The notes under the pieces: model-generated | The model's database searches: none | Told to the model about the DNA's origin: nothing | The model's input: only the letters and a program-made list of their open reading frames with translations | Program-made: the position numbers and the translations under genes | In this document: one piece after another, positions 54,690 through 63,763 of the stretch | Layout of the letters: each line of letters begins with the position of its first letter | Position numbering within the stretch: the stretch's first letter is position 1 | From: G963422445 sp963422445 | Lineage (GTDB): Bacteria > Pseudomonadota > Alphaproteobacteria > Thalassobaculales > Thalassobaculaceae | NCBI GenBank assembly: GCA_963422445.2 | Contig: OY729512.2 | Span: 6,200,001-6,264,000 of the forward strand | DNA: 64,000 nucleotides | Reading direction: 5' to 3'

Positions 54690-55806
54690 ACCTGCCGAAA
54701 CCGCAAAGCCGACTTCACTGCCGGCCGACGAGCGGCTCGGAGGGGAAAGAATTACCGTCGGTCGCAGCAATGGCTCGGTGATCCTGGCTATCGCCATCGG
54801 AACCGCTGGTGGCGCTCTTTTTGCGTTTCTCAAGACGCCCTTGGCCTGGATGCTGGGGTCGATGGTCTTCGTCACCATTGCGTCGGTCTCCGGAACTCCG
54901 GTGCGCATGCCTTACATCTTGCGGCAGTCAATGGTGGTCTTCATCGGCGCCATGCTAGGAAGCCAGTTCACACCGGAGCTGATCGCCCGGATCGATCAAT
55001 GGGCGGTGACCGTCAGCGGCCTTCTGGTCTATGGCGTCTTTGCCGTCGGGCTGGTTCTGGTATATCTCGCGCGTTTCGGCCGCTACGACCCGGTCACAGC
55101 CTATTTCGCTGCGGCGCCCGGCGGCCTAAATGACATGACGCTGATCGGGCGCGACATGGGCGGCGACGACCGCGTGATCGCATTGACCCATGCCTCCCGC
55201 ATCCTGCTGGTGGTCATGACGATACCGTTCCTGTTCCGGATATTCGGCGGCTATGAAGCGCCGCCGGGGATGCTGCCGCGAGGGCCGGGCCTCGACCTGC
55301 CGTTGCAGGAATGGCTGAGCCTTGCCGTCTGCGTAACGGTCGGGCCGTTCATTGCTCGCCGCCTGCGACTGCCGGCAGCGTTTCTGCTCGGCGCCCTGAT
55401 CATGAGTGCTGCCGCCCACATTGCAGGATGGGCCACTGCATCGCCACCCTCGCTTCTGGTCACCGTCGCCCAGGTCATGCTCGGCACCGGCGTGGGCTGC
55501 CGGTTTGCCGGAACACATTATGCCGAAGTCCTCCGAATCCTTCGAACCTCGGTCGGTTCGACGTTGATCCTGATGTCGAGTGCTGTCGGTTTCGGCCTCG
55601 TGCTTGCGGAAATGACCGGATTGCCCTGGTATGTGATTACGCTTGCCTACGCCCCGGGTGGCCTTGCCGAGATGAGCCTGGTGGCATTCGGGATCGGTCA
55701 GGACGTTGCGTTCGTTGCGACCCATCATCTCTGCCGCATCGCCATGGTCGTGTTGCTCGCACCGTTTGCCTTCAGGATCATCCGCCGAGCGTTCACGCTG
55801 CCCTGA
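54679..55806 (+). CDS. AbrB-family putative transporter (TIGR03082)
   Basis: A 375-residue membrane protein with about ten helices arranged as two repeats of the AbrB-duplication unit. Each unit has a GSMVFVTIASVSGTPVRMP-type start, MLGSQFTPEL, and an APGGLNDM or APGGLAEMSL motif. This family was misnamed ammonia monooxygenase; it is regarded as a transporter of unknown substrate and is not the AbrB transcription factor. It overlaps the aspartoacylase-like gene by 11 bp, which suggests they handle the same compound. Confidence 0.88.
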   Translation: MSTEPAETAKPTSLPADERLGGERITVGRSNGSVILAIAIGTAGGALFAFLKTPLAWMLGSMVFVTIASVSGTPVRMPYILRQSMVVFIGAMLGSQFTPELIARIDQWAVTVSGLLVYGVFAVGLVLVYLARFGRYDPVTAYFAAAPGGLNDMTLIGRDMGGDDRVIALTHASRILLVVMTIPFLFRIFGGYEAPPGMLPRGPGLDLPLQEWLSLAVCVTVGPFIARRLRLPAAFLLGALIMSAAAHIAGWATASPPSLLVTVAQVMLGTGVGCRFAGTHYAEVLRILRTSVGSTLILMSSAVGFGLVLAEMTGLPWYVITLAYAPGGLAEMSLVAFGIGQDVAFVATHHLCRIAMVVLLAPFAFRIIRRAFTLP

Positions 55807-55892
55807 AACCGGCGCGCCGGGATTCTTTCAGCTCGCCGCGGATTGTCTTCGCGTCCCTGGAAAACGGTACCCCAATACCGGCGCCGAGCAGG

Positions 55893-57180
55893 ATGAAAAC
55901 CGCCGGACACCTGTTCATCGCTTACCAGCCGACCGCCGAGATACTCGAGATCATCAGCTACAACGAATCTGTCTGACGGTTCGAATTCCAGATCGTTCAC
56001 GATTGTGTGGCAGAGCGCATGCCGCGGGTCCTCTACAGCAACCGTTCGCTCTACCTGGCCTGCCACCAGCACGGTGGACCGATATTTCCCGCCGCGCCAT
56101 GGCGCGAAACATCGGACAATCCGGCGATTGCCGCCCGGCTCCACCAGATAAAGGAATCGTTTCACGAAGTTCCGAGTCGGGGCGCGGCGGCACGCCGGCT
56201 CCACGACACCGTGATCGACGCATTCCTGCTCACCGCAGGCCAGAGGATCCGGACGGACAGTTGCGATGCCTTCGACGAGATATCTACCCGATCCCGCCAC
56301 CGGATCACGATGCTGGAGGCAGCGAAGTTCCGAGTCGGGGAGCGGCGGCACATTCGTTATCACCTGGATCCGGATACCAAGCTCAGGGCAGCAAACACGA
56401 ACCGTCCGTCATGGATCCTGGGCCTGCAGAACCAGTTATCGGGGATCGGAAACCGTATCTGGGCAGGCTTGATCGACCCGATCATCGCCGACCACGGCCC
56501 GCTCGCAAAATCAGATCCGAACCCCATTCCTGCCGGAACCGATCCGCTCGAGCGGCGCAAGCCCTGGCCAGCCATGTCATCGGCAGAACAATTGACATTT
56601 GCGATTCGGACGCTCGGGGCCCTGTTCACCAGAAGCGCCATCCAGTGGGCCGCGTTGGTCCTGCCGGATCTGACCGGATCGCCTGTCGATTGCCGGACAT
56701 TCAACCTGATAGTCGAGGCGCTTGTCGGCTTCAATCCACCGAACCGTCAACGCCCGGTTACCGCGGGGACTTTCCGCCGACACGATGTCCCGACGGCGTT
56801 GGCCCACCGTCTCGATCGTTCGGAACCGCAGTTCTGCTATGCTGTCAGCTTGGAACTGCCATCAGCCGCAACCGGGCCCACCGCCATGTTGCAGTTCGCC
56901 CCGAACCGGCGCATCCATCCATGCAAGCCCTGCACCGCCATTGTGGGGTCTGCCATGCCGGCAGTGCTGCTGCACCGCCCGGTTTCTGAATGGTATCCAC
57001 ACCAGACAACTCGACGCGATTACCGGATGCGCGGCCCGTATTTTCGCCCGAACCAATGCCGTCAAGACTGCTTCGCCAATGCGCCGCGGGCACAGTTGGT
57101 TCGTGCCGGCCTGACACGTTCAGAATGGCTGGAACGTTCTGACCGACGCCGGATCCGCCGGTTTATCGCGGCCCTCGAAG
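55893..57180 (+). pseudogene. Degenerate gene with cytochrome-like CxxCH motif
   Basis: From 55893: KTAGHLFIAYQPTAEILEII to SYNESV, then TGA, then in the same frame RFEFQIVHDCVAERMPRVLY and YLACHQHGGPIFPAAPWRET. Near 56920 another frame gives LHRHCGVCHAGSAAAPPGF, a heme-binding CxxCH, and a third frame continues LNGIHTRQLDAITGCAARIF. The pieces are in the right order for one secreted or periplasmic heme-binding protein broken by at least one stop and two frameshifts. No clean homologue is known to me. Parts of the region may be random open frame. Confidence 0.42.
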
Positions 57181-57233
57181 CCGCGGCCGACAGCGCGCCA
57201 CCGTCACGCTGTCGGCCGCAACCAACCAAGGAC

Positions 57234-58097
57234 TCAGTGCATCATCAGCAATGGCGTCACCACATGCCGGAGAGCATGCCGGGTCACCCCGCCAAGCACA
57301 AACTCCCGCATCCGGCTATGCGAATATGCCCCCATGACCACAAGGTCGCCACCGGTATTGGCGGCTTCGGTCATCAGCAGATCCGAAATAGGCGCACCAC
57401 CAGCCGGGATATGCTGGACTTTGACGTCGACGTCATGCCAGGCAAGGCTGGCTGCAAGCTCCTCGGCATCCGGTCCGGATTTCGCTCCAGTCGTAACGTA
57501 GCAGACGGTCACTGTCTCAGCTGTCTTTATGAATGGCATCGCCGCCATCACGGCCCGGGCCGCATTGGCCGAACGGTTCCAACCGATCAGAATATGCTTG
57601 CCGAGGGATGTCGGAACCTCGCGCGGAACCACCATGACCGGTCGGCCAGCATCGAACAAAGCAGTTTCAAGAGCACCAAGTATCTGTTCGCCAGCCGCAT
57701 CGCCGCTGCCAACACTGACCAGCAGATCGTAGATTCTGGACTTCTCGGCGAGCACCCGCTCGGCACGGCCGGTCGCGGTCTCCCAGACCGCGTGGATCCC
57801 CCTCAGCGGCGCTGTTCCCTTACCCAGCGTCGCATTGTGACGGGCACAAGCCGCAGCGAACATCTCGCGCGATTGAGCCTCTGCCGCTTCGGCATCACTT
57901 CGTGACTTGGCGAACTGTTGCACGATTTGACGCTCGGTCATACCCTCGACAATCGGCGGCATGTTCAGAACCGCATCACCGATCAGGTGCAGACCGGTAA
58001 CCTGGCTTCTGGATTTGTCCGACACCAAAAGCGCCGCTTCAGCCGCTGCTCCTTTTTGATCGCCAGACAGGAGAACGAGCGTATTGCGCATGACCAT
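57234..58097 (-). CDS. Universal stress protein, two-domain
   Basis: A 287-residue protein with two UspA-type halves. The second half carries the ATP-binding motif GAYSHSRMREFVLGGVTRH with G-2x-G-9x-G-S/T spacing. The first half (LLVSVGSGDAAGEQILGALE) is degenerate. GILIGWNRS-type segment HILIGWNRSANAARAV opens the second half. Usp proteins are cytoplasmic stress-survival factors. GGAG lies 9 nt before the start at 58097; an in-frame ATG two codons on is possible. Confidence 0.88.
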   Translation of the reverse strand: MVMRNTLVLLSGDQKGAAAEAALLVSDKSRSQVTGLHLIGDAVLNMPPIVEGMTERQIVQQFAKSRSDAEAAEAQSREMFAAACARHNATLGKGTAPLRGIHAVWETATGRAERVLAEKSRIYDLLVSVGSGDAAGEQILGALETALFDAGRPVMVVPREVPTSLGKHILIGWNRSANAARAVMAAMPFIKTAETVTVCYVTTGAKSGPDAEELAASLAWHDVDVKVQHIPAGGAPISDLLMTEAANTGGDLVVMGAYSHSRMREFVLGGVTRHALRHVVTPLLMMH

Positions 58098-58175
58098 GGT
58101 TCAATGCTCCACTGAGGAATTGTTCTGCTTGTCTTTCATATATGAATTCGGCCACACGGATCAATATCGCTCATA

Positions 58176-58997
58176 TCACGGCGGCTCGGCCATGAGATGC
58201 TGTTGGTGCAGGAACACGGCCGCCTGCCGAGCGCAACGATCAGCATGCGAACTCGCGATGCCGTGCCGTGCATCGGCAATGACCGAAAGGCAACCATCCG
58301 CTAACAAGCCTTCTAGTTCGACAGGAATCTCGTTCGGGATGAACGGGCTGTGATCCGGTTGCAATAACAGAACCGGCACATCGACCGTCCGTGCATGCTC
58401 CGACAGATCGCTGCCGACCAGCAGTTCGGCCATGTCCAGAATCGTCCCGGCATCAGCACGGCTCTGCACATTGTGGAACCATGCCCGGACCTCGGTCGGA
58501 ATTGCGTCCGGCGTAAACCGTTTTTCCAGCATGTCCCGCGACCAGACATTCTGTCCTTCTAACCGAATGAGGTCACGCCAAGCATCGACATGCCTCAGCA
58601 TACCGCCACGATGCGCCGTCGAGCAGGTCACGATGGCCCGGACCAGCCCCGGGAACACACTCGCCGTATAGAGCGCAATGGTCCCGCCCATCGACTCCCC
58701 GATCAGGATCAAGGTCGGCACCTGTTCGCGTTCGGCAACCTTTTCGACGAGCCGGGCATAAAACCCGAACTCAAGCGGCTGCACAGGGTTCCATGGAGCG
58801 GATTGCCCATGACCCGGCAGGTCCAGCCGGATAAGAGGGAAATGGGCTACCAGATGTGGCAGCCAGTCGCACCAGATATCGCGGTCGGCGCCAACCCCGT
58901 GAATGAACACGATTGCCGCCTCCGGCGGTCGCCACGGCGGCACCGCATCAATCCGATCGTACGCAATGGTCTGGCCGTCAACGACAATGTCAGACAT
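58176..58997 (-). CDS. Alpha/beta hydrolase
   Basis: About 273 residues. AIVFIHGVGADRDIWCDWLP holds the oxyanion region and GESMGGTIAL the nucleophile. The acidic residue (LLQPDHSPFIP) and catalytic His (ADARHGIASSHAD) follow. The ATG at 58997 is chosen because GGCGGGA lies just upstream; a start at 59051 overlapping the carboxylase stop is also possible. Probable cytoplasmic esterase or lipase-like enzyme next to an acyl-CoA carboxylase subunit; substrate unknown. Confidence 0.85.
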   Translation of the reverse strand: MSDIVVDGQTIAYDRIDAVPPWRPPEAAIVFIHGVGADRDIWCDWLPHLVAHFPLIRLDLPGHGQSAPWNPVQPLEFGFYARLVEKVAEREQVPTLILIGESMGGTIALYTASVFPGLVRAIVTCSTAHRGGMLRHVDAWRDLIRLEGQNVWSRDMLEKRFTPDAIPTEVRAWFHNVQSRADAGTILDMAELLVGSDLSEHARTVDVPVLLLQPDHSPFIPNEIPVELEGLLADGCLSVIADARHGIASSHADRCARQAAVFLHQQHLMAEPP

Positions 58998-59050
58998 GTA
59001 ATCAATCCCGCCGAAATTCGCCCCGAACCGGCCGAAACACGGCCGCCGCA

Positions 59051-60583
59051 TCAAAGCGGGATGTTGCCATGCTTCTTCCAGGGATTCGACAACTGCTTGT
59101 TGCGCAGCATGGCGAGGGCCCGTGCAACGCGCCGCCGCGTGTTGCGGGGCATGATCACATCGTCGATGTAACCGCGCGCGCCGGCCACGAACGGGTTGGC
59201 GAATTTTTCGCGATACTCGTCGGTTCGCCTGTCAATTTTCTCCCGATCGCCAAGGTCGCCACGGAAAATGATCTCTACCGCGCCCTTCGAGCCCATGACC
59301 GCGATCTCCGCTGTCGGCCAAGCAAAATTCACGTCGCCGCGCAGATGCTTCGAACTCATCACGTCATAGGCGCCGCCATAGGCCTTGCGGGTGATGACCG
59401 TGACCTTCGGCACCGTTGCTTCGGCGTAGGCGTAAAGCAGCTTGGCTCCATGCTTGATGATCGCACCATATTCCTGCTTGGTGCCAGGCAGAAACCCCGG
59501 AACATCCACGAATGTCAGGATCGGAATGTTGAAACAGTCACAGAACCGGACAAAGCGCGCGCCCTTGCGCGCGCTGTCGATATCGAGGCAACCCGCCAGA
59601 ACCATCGACTGGTTGGCAACAATGCCGACGGTCGTCCCCTGGATCCGGGCAAACCCGATGATGATGTTGCCCGCATAGTGCGGCTGAATTTCAAAGAAAT
59701 CCTCCTCGTCGATGACCTTCAGAATCAGTTCCTTAATGTCATAGGGCTTGTTCGGATTGTCCGGCACCAGGCTGTCAAGCGACGGTTCCGGCCGGTCGGC
59801 CGGATCCGCCGTGGGCCGGGATGGTGGCGATTCACGATTGCTCGCCGGCAGGAAATCGATGAAGCGCCGCAATTGCAGCAAGGCCTCGATGTCGTTCTCG
59901 AAGGCATGATCGGCAACACCGGAGGTCGTCGAATGGGTCATCGCGCCGCCGAGTTCCTCCTGTGTCACGATTTCATGGGTCACGGTCTTCACGACATCGG
60001 GACCAGTCACGAACATGTAGGAACTGTCCTTGACCATGAAGATGAAATCCGTCATCGCCGGCGAGTAGACCGCTCCACCGGCACAAGGGCCCATGATCAT
60101 CGAGATCTGCGGCACCACACCGGAGGCGAGCACATTGCGCTGAAACACCTCGGCGTATCCACCGAGCGATGCCACACCTTCCTGAATTCGCGCGCCGCCG
60201 GAATCATTCAGACCGATGACCGGCGCCCCGACCTTCATCGCCTGCTCCATGATCTTGCAGATCTTCTCGGCATGGGCCTCGGACAGAGCCCCGCCAAACA
60301 CTGTAAAATCCTGGCTGAACACGAAAACCAGCCGGCCACTTATGGTGCCATATCCGGTCACAACGCCGTCGCCGGGAACCTTGTTCTCGGCCATCCCGAA
60401 ATCATTGCACCGGTGTTCGACGAACATGTCCCATTCCTCGAACGAGCCTTCATCGAACAACACCTCAAGGCGTTCGCGTGCCGTCAGCTTGCCCCTGGCG
60501 TGTTGCGCGTCAATCCGGCGCTGGCCGCCGCCCAGCCGCGCACCGGCCCGCATGGTCTCCAGCCGATGAATGATATCCTGCAT
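59051..60583 (-). CDS. Acyl-CoA carboxylase beta subunit (carboxyltransferase, PccB type)
   Basis: A 510-residue biotin-dependent carboxyltransferase, most like propionyl-CoA carboxylase beta. Both crotonase-type halves are present: GLNDSGGARIQEGVASLGGY with MGPCAGGAVYSPAMTDFIFM in the first, and TFVDVPGFLPGTKQEYGAII with TRKAYGGAYDVMSSKHLRGD in the second. The ATG at 60583 (MQDIIHRLETMRAGARLGGG) fits the family start. The biotin carboxylase alpha subunit is not in this window. The gene lies between an ATP12 chaperone and a hydrolase on the same strand. Confidence 0.92.
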   Translation of the reverse strand: MQDIIHRLETMRAGARLGGGQRRIDAQHARGKLTARERLEVLFDEGSFEEWDMFVEHRCNDFGMAENKVPGDGVVTGYGTISGRLVFVFSQDFTVFGGALSEAHAEKICKIMEQAMKVGAPVIGLNDSGGARIQEGVASLGGYAEVFQRNVLASGVVPQISMIMGPCAGGAVYSPAMTDFIFMVKDSSYMFVTGPDVVKTVTHEIVTQEELGGAMTHSTTSGVADHAFENDIEALLQLRRFIDFLPASNRESPPSRPTADPADRPEPSLDSLVPDNPNKPYDIKELILKVIDEEDFFEIQPHYAGNIIIGFARIQGTTVGIVANQSMVLAGCLDIDSARKGARFVRFCDCFNIPILTFVDVPGFLPGTKQEYGAIIKHGAKLLYAYAEATVPKVTVITRKAYGGAYDVMSSKHLRGDVNFAWPTAEIAVMGSKGAVEIIFRGDLGDREKIDRRTDEYREKFANPFVAGARGYIDDVIMPRNTRRRVARALAMLRNKQLSNPWKKHGNIPL

Positions 60584-60627
60584 TCGTTCACTCTCCCCGC
60601 TGACTGCTGATCTGTATCCCGGCCGGA

Positions 60628-61329
60628 TCAGTTCAAAATTCTGCAATATTGCAGGAATCGGGCCGCCGCACGCATGTCACGGCACAGAGATCTACGACGC
60701 GACGCCGCTTCGGCGTCCTCGCCCCAGCGCTGTATCTGATAGTCTTCATCGAGCAACGCGGCCTCTATTCCCTCCTCGACACCGATCCGGCCTTCCGTAA
60801 CGGCCAACGCGATGACCACCGAACCACTCCCTGCGGCCAACTCGTACAAACCCGTCATCGGCAGATCGTCATAGCATGCAACCTGACGGCGGATCGCCGC
60901 AACCGCAGCAGCAGGCTGGCGCAACGGCATGATACCTGCGGTAACGCGGAACGGCGCCTCGATGACCTTTTCACACCAGTCAAGCAACGGCTGCCAGGTC
61001 CGGTTCTGCAGCCGAACAAGGTCATCCGGCTGGTCTGCCCGGTAGCACAGCAGATCGGTCTCGCCATAGCTGGTAATGGCATCTATTACGAATGCGCGGC
61101 ATGGTGCCACGCGGTCCGATGCAGTCGCCGCCAGTGACATCATCGGCATGGTCAGCGACTCGATCGCCCCGCCCTGATCACGCCACTCCGCCGCGACCGC
61201 ATCGGCCAGCGCCCGGTGCCGCAATATCAGCGGGCGCTGGCCCGGCGAGCGCAGAGGTCGATCGTCCAACATCACCTGGAAGCCGTCGGTTCCGGCAATG
61301 ACCGTCACCGTTTCGTAAATTCGTTTCAC
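60628..61329 (-). CDS. ATP12-family F1-ATPase assembly chaperone
   Basis: A 233-residue ATP12 family protein. In alphaproteobacteria and mitochondria this family helps assemble the F1 alpha subunit of ATP synthase. Conserved blocks are FQVMLDDRPLRSPGQRPLIL, AVAAEWRDQGG, SYGETDLLCYRAD and the C-terminal EDAEAASRRRSLCRDMRAAA. The gene lies 44 bp upstream of the carboxylase beta subunit. In many alphaproteobacteria it neighbours an RluA-type pseudouridine synthase, as here once the insertion at 61400-63500 is ignored. Confidence 0.9.
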   Translation of the reverse strand: MKRIYETVTVIAGTDGFQVMLDDRPLRSPGQRPLILRHRALADAVAAEWRDQGGAIESLTMPMMSLAATASDRVAPCRAFVIDAITSYGETDLLCYRADQPDDLVRLQNRTWQPLLDWCEKVIEAPFRVTAGIMPLRQPAAAVAAIRRQVACYDDLPMTGLYELAAGSGSVVIALAVTEGRIGVEEGIEAALLDEDYQIQRWGEDAEAASRRRSLCRDMRAAARFLQYCRILN

Positions 61330-61394
61330 ATTCGAGTCCTGAGTCGTTCACCGTCGCGCATGGTAACCGCGCCCGAGCCCCCTGCTATTGCCTG

Positions 61395-62088
61395 TCACGC
61401 CCCCTGTTGCATTTCGGACTCCGAACCGGGACATTTCTGCCGAGGTGTCGTAGATATCGAACTCGCCATGGGACTATGCGTATGTACCCAACCACGAAAA
61501 TTCTGCGCCACATGTATGCCATCCTTGTCGTGCTTCGAATGGCTGATGGAGACCTTATACTTTCCGAGCAAGATAGTCGGCAACCGTTGGCCCTGTCGCT
61601 GTTGTTTGGCTGTTCCGACCGAAGTGGTGCCAGAGCATGCGGATGAGGCCGCGGATCAGGCGTTGTCCCCGATCTTCATCCTCTCCACCCCGACAGTCCC
61701 AGCGCATTGCCTGCTCATCGAAGACGAGGTTGAAGATCTCCGATTCCAGCGCCACGGGGAAAAGACGGGCGAGCAATCCGCTCGTTTTAGTCCTCCGGGA
61801 TAGATTGTGAGCGTAGTCCCACCATGCCGGATCACTGACAAGTGATGACTCCACCAGCAGAACGACTGCCGTTGCTTCGGCGTCGTCCCAGTCGATCGGC
61901 AACGGTACAGGCATGCCCGGTGCCGAATCGCTTCGGTAAAGGACGCTCACACCGGGTGCTCCGGCAACAGTCAGGAAATGACTGCCGCGGAAGTACCGGC
62001 GAAGCCGTTCAGCTATCCTGACACCATAAGAAAAGAACGGATGCCATACGAGATAAAGACACAGAAGCGGGCGGTCTGCGTTGCTCAT
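61395..62088 (-). pseudogene. TIR-type defence-like protein, frameshifted
   Basis: From 62088: LYLVWHPFFSYGVRIAERLR, VLYRSDSAPGMPVPLPIDWD and LLVESSLVSDPAWWDYAHNL to DYLARKV, then a stop at 61555. In a shifted frame KVSISHSKHDKDGIHVAQNF and RGWVHTHSPMAS follow, and a further shift gives EFDIYDTSAEM. The ISHSKHDKDG block is a TIR-like fold start. The joined product resembles TIR/SEFIR-type proteins found in bacterial defence loci; these often act as NAD hydrolases. At least two frameshifts make it nonfunctional. It lies 23 bp after a small gene cut by IS630. Confidence 0.6.
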
Positions 62089-62166
62089 GGAGTGATTCTC
62101 AGCATCCAGGTTCAGGTGAAATTATTCGAATGGTCCATACGCGCACCTCGATCCATCACACTCATA

Positions 62167-63383
62167 CCAAGCGCGCTCCAAATTGACTCACCATCCCAAT
62201 ATGTTGGGGTGACGGTCCGGACGACCTTCATAGACTGTGGTGATCGACTCACCAGCGCCGGAGGATGACGATGAGTGCGGCAACGCCGATAACCTGGACG
62301 GCACACACAGCGGACGAGCTCCACGCGCTTTCGAGGCACTGCGGGGACGCGAAGCAAGCGTCGCGCGCGCGTGCGCTCGCCATGATCATGGAGGGTGCGT
62401 CTCGCACGGAGGCGGCTCGGGCGCAGGGCATGGAGCTTCAAATCCTGCGCGACTGGGTGTTGCGCTACAACACGGAGGGCTTCGACGGCCTCGCGGATCT
62501 CCCGCGCGGCGGGAGCGAGGGCCGGTTGACGGACGCGCAGATCGCCGAGATCGGCGCCTGGATCGAGGCGGGTCCCGAGCTTGAGCGGGACGGTGTGACG
62601 CGCTGGCGCGTTCAGGACATCGTACGGAAAATCGAGGAGGCCTTCGGGGTCATCTATACGGAGAGCGGTGCCCGTATGATGCTCCGAAGGGCCGGGTTTC
62701 GCTTTGTCTCGGGGCGGCCGGTCCACCCCAAAGCCGACGCGGAGCGGCAGAGGTCGTTCGTGGCGGAGTTCGAGGCACAGTTGACGTCGGCGCTCAGCTC
62801 TGAGGCGCTGGCGGGTCCGATAGAAATCTGGTTCCAGGACGAAGCGCGCATCGGCCAGAAGGGGATGACGACACGGGTCTGGGCGAATGGGAAGCAGCGT
62901 CCGCGCATCGTGCGCGACCATCGCTATGGCTACGTCTATCTGTTCGGCGCCACCTGCGCAGAGCGCGGCGTCGGCATCGCCCACGTGGCGGACAGGGCGA
63001 ACACGGCGTCGATGAACGAGCATCTGGCGGCGATCGGCGCGGCCGTGGCGCCGGGTGCGCACGGCGTGATTGTGCTGGACGGGGCGGGCTGGCATCGCTC
63101 GGGCGACCTTCTCGTTCCCCCCAACCTGACGCTCGTGCATCTGCCGCCCTACAGTCCGGAACTCAATCCGATGGAGCAGATCATTCTGTTCCTGAAATCG
63201 AACCGCTTCGCCAACCGCGTGTTCAAGGATGTCTCCGCCCTGAGGGACGCCTGCCGGACGGGGTGGCAATGGCTGACCGACCAGCCCGACGTCATCACCA
63301 ATACGACCCGGCGCAGCTGGGCCGTAGCCCCATCGTGCTGATCCCGATGCCTCACTGTATCGGTTCATATGACTTGCGTTTGG
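62167..63383 (+). mobile_element. IS630-family element, complete
   Basis: A 1217-bp element between two TA dinucleotides (62165-62166 and 63384-63385), with short inverted ends CCAAGCGC / CCAAACGC. TA duplication is the hallmark of IS630. Its removal restores an open frame across the site. Not closely similar to the IS630 relics at 6370 and 49154. Confidence 0.82.
62271..63341 (+). CDS. IS630-family transposase
   Basis: A 356-residue transposase. The N-terminal helix-turn-helix domain (SRARALAMIMEGASRTEAAR, ILRDWVLRYNTEGFDGLADL) and winged second domain (GVTRWRVQDIVRKIEEAFGV) are followed by DDE segments IWFQDEARIGQKG (first Asp), VIVLDGAGWHRSGDL (second Asp) and LPPYSPELNPMEQIILFLKS (Glu). 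GGAGG is 6 nt before the ATG at 62271, which is preferred over the ATG at 62265. Appears intact. Confidence 0.93.
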   Translation: MSAATPITWTAHTADELHALSRHCGDAKQASRARALAMIMEGASRTEAARAQGMELQILRDWVLRYNTEGFDGLADLPRGGSEGRLTDAQIAEIGAWIEAGPELERDGVTRWRVQDIVRKIEEAFGVIYTESGARMMLRRAGFRFVSGRPVHPKADAERQRSFVAEFEAQLTSALSSEALAGPIEIWFQDEARIGQKGMTTRVWANGKQRPRIVRDHRYGYVYLFGATCAERGVGIAHVADRANTASMNEHLAAIGAAVAPGAHGVIVLDGAGWHRSGDLLVPPNLTLVHLPPYSPELNPMEQIILFLKSNRFANRVFKDVSALRDACRTGWQWLTDQPDVITNTTRRSWAVAPSC

Positions 63384-63763
63384 TATCACATAAGACATCC
63401 GGCCCTCCGATTATATGTGCGATTGCTGGAAGGTCGTCCTGCAGATCACCAAGAATTTGAGCAATCGGCAAAGATCCGCATCGATTTAGCGAGCGCATCG
63501 ATTCTCCCTTGTCCGTTTTCGTGTATTGCACCCTGAACCATGGGCCAAAATCGAAGGCAAAAAATGTCGTGTACAATGTCAACCCGAGCAGATGAGGCTA
63601 TCTGTCGCAAAATACAACCCGTCACGCCCCTTGAGCACGCAAACCACCTTGCAAGCCGGCAATGTCTCGACGCACTGGGCCGGACAGAACAGCACGGGGA
63701 GTGTTTTGCGCCAGCCAGGCATGGATGTTGCCCCCTGCCGTCAACTCTCTCCGCACAACGGAG

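Larger units (their letters stand above)
62112..63498 (-). pseudogene. 55-aa gene upstream of the TIR-type gene, cut by an IS630 element
   Basis: Part 1 (63498-63384) begins MRSLNRCGSLPIAQILGDLQ and reaches GGPDVLCD. Part 2 (62164-62112) reads MSVMDRGARMDHSNNFT and stop. Deleting the 1217-bp IS630 element and one TA joins them in frame to 55 codons plus stop. The product has no known domain. Spacing of 23 bp to the TIR-type gene suggests an operon of two. Function unknown. Confidence 0.6.

Noticed and set aside
56007..57905. 632-codon plus-strand frame
   Set aside because: The second half overlaps the universal stress protein gene on the other strand and the first half has no consistent family; only two CxxCH/ACHQHGG patches are kept as a possible pseudogene.
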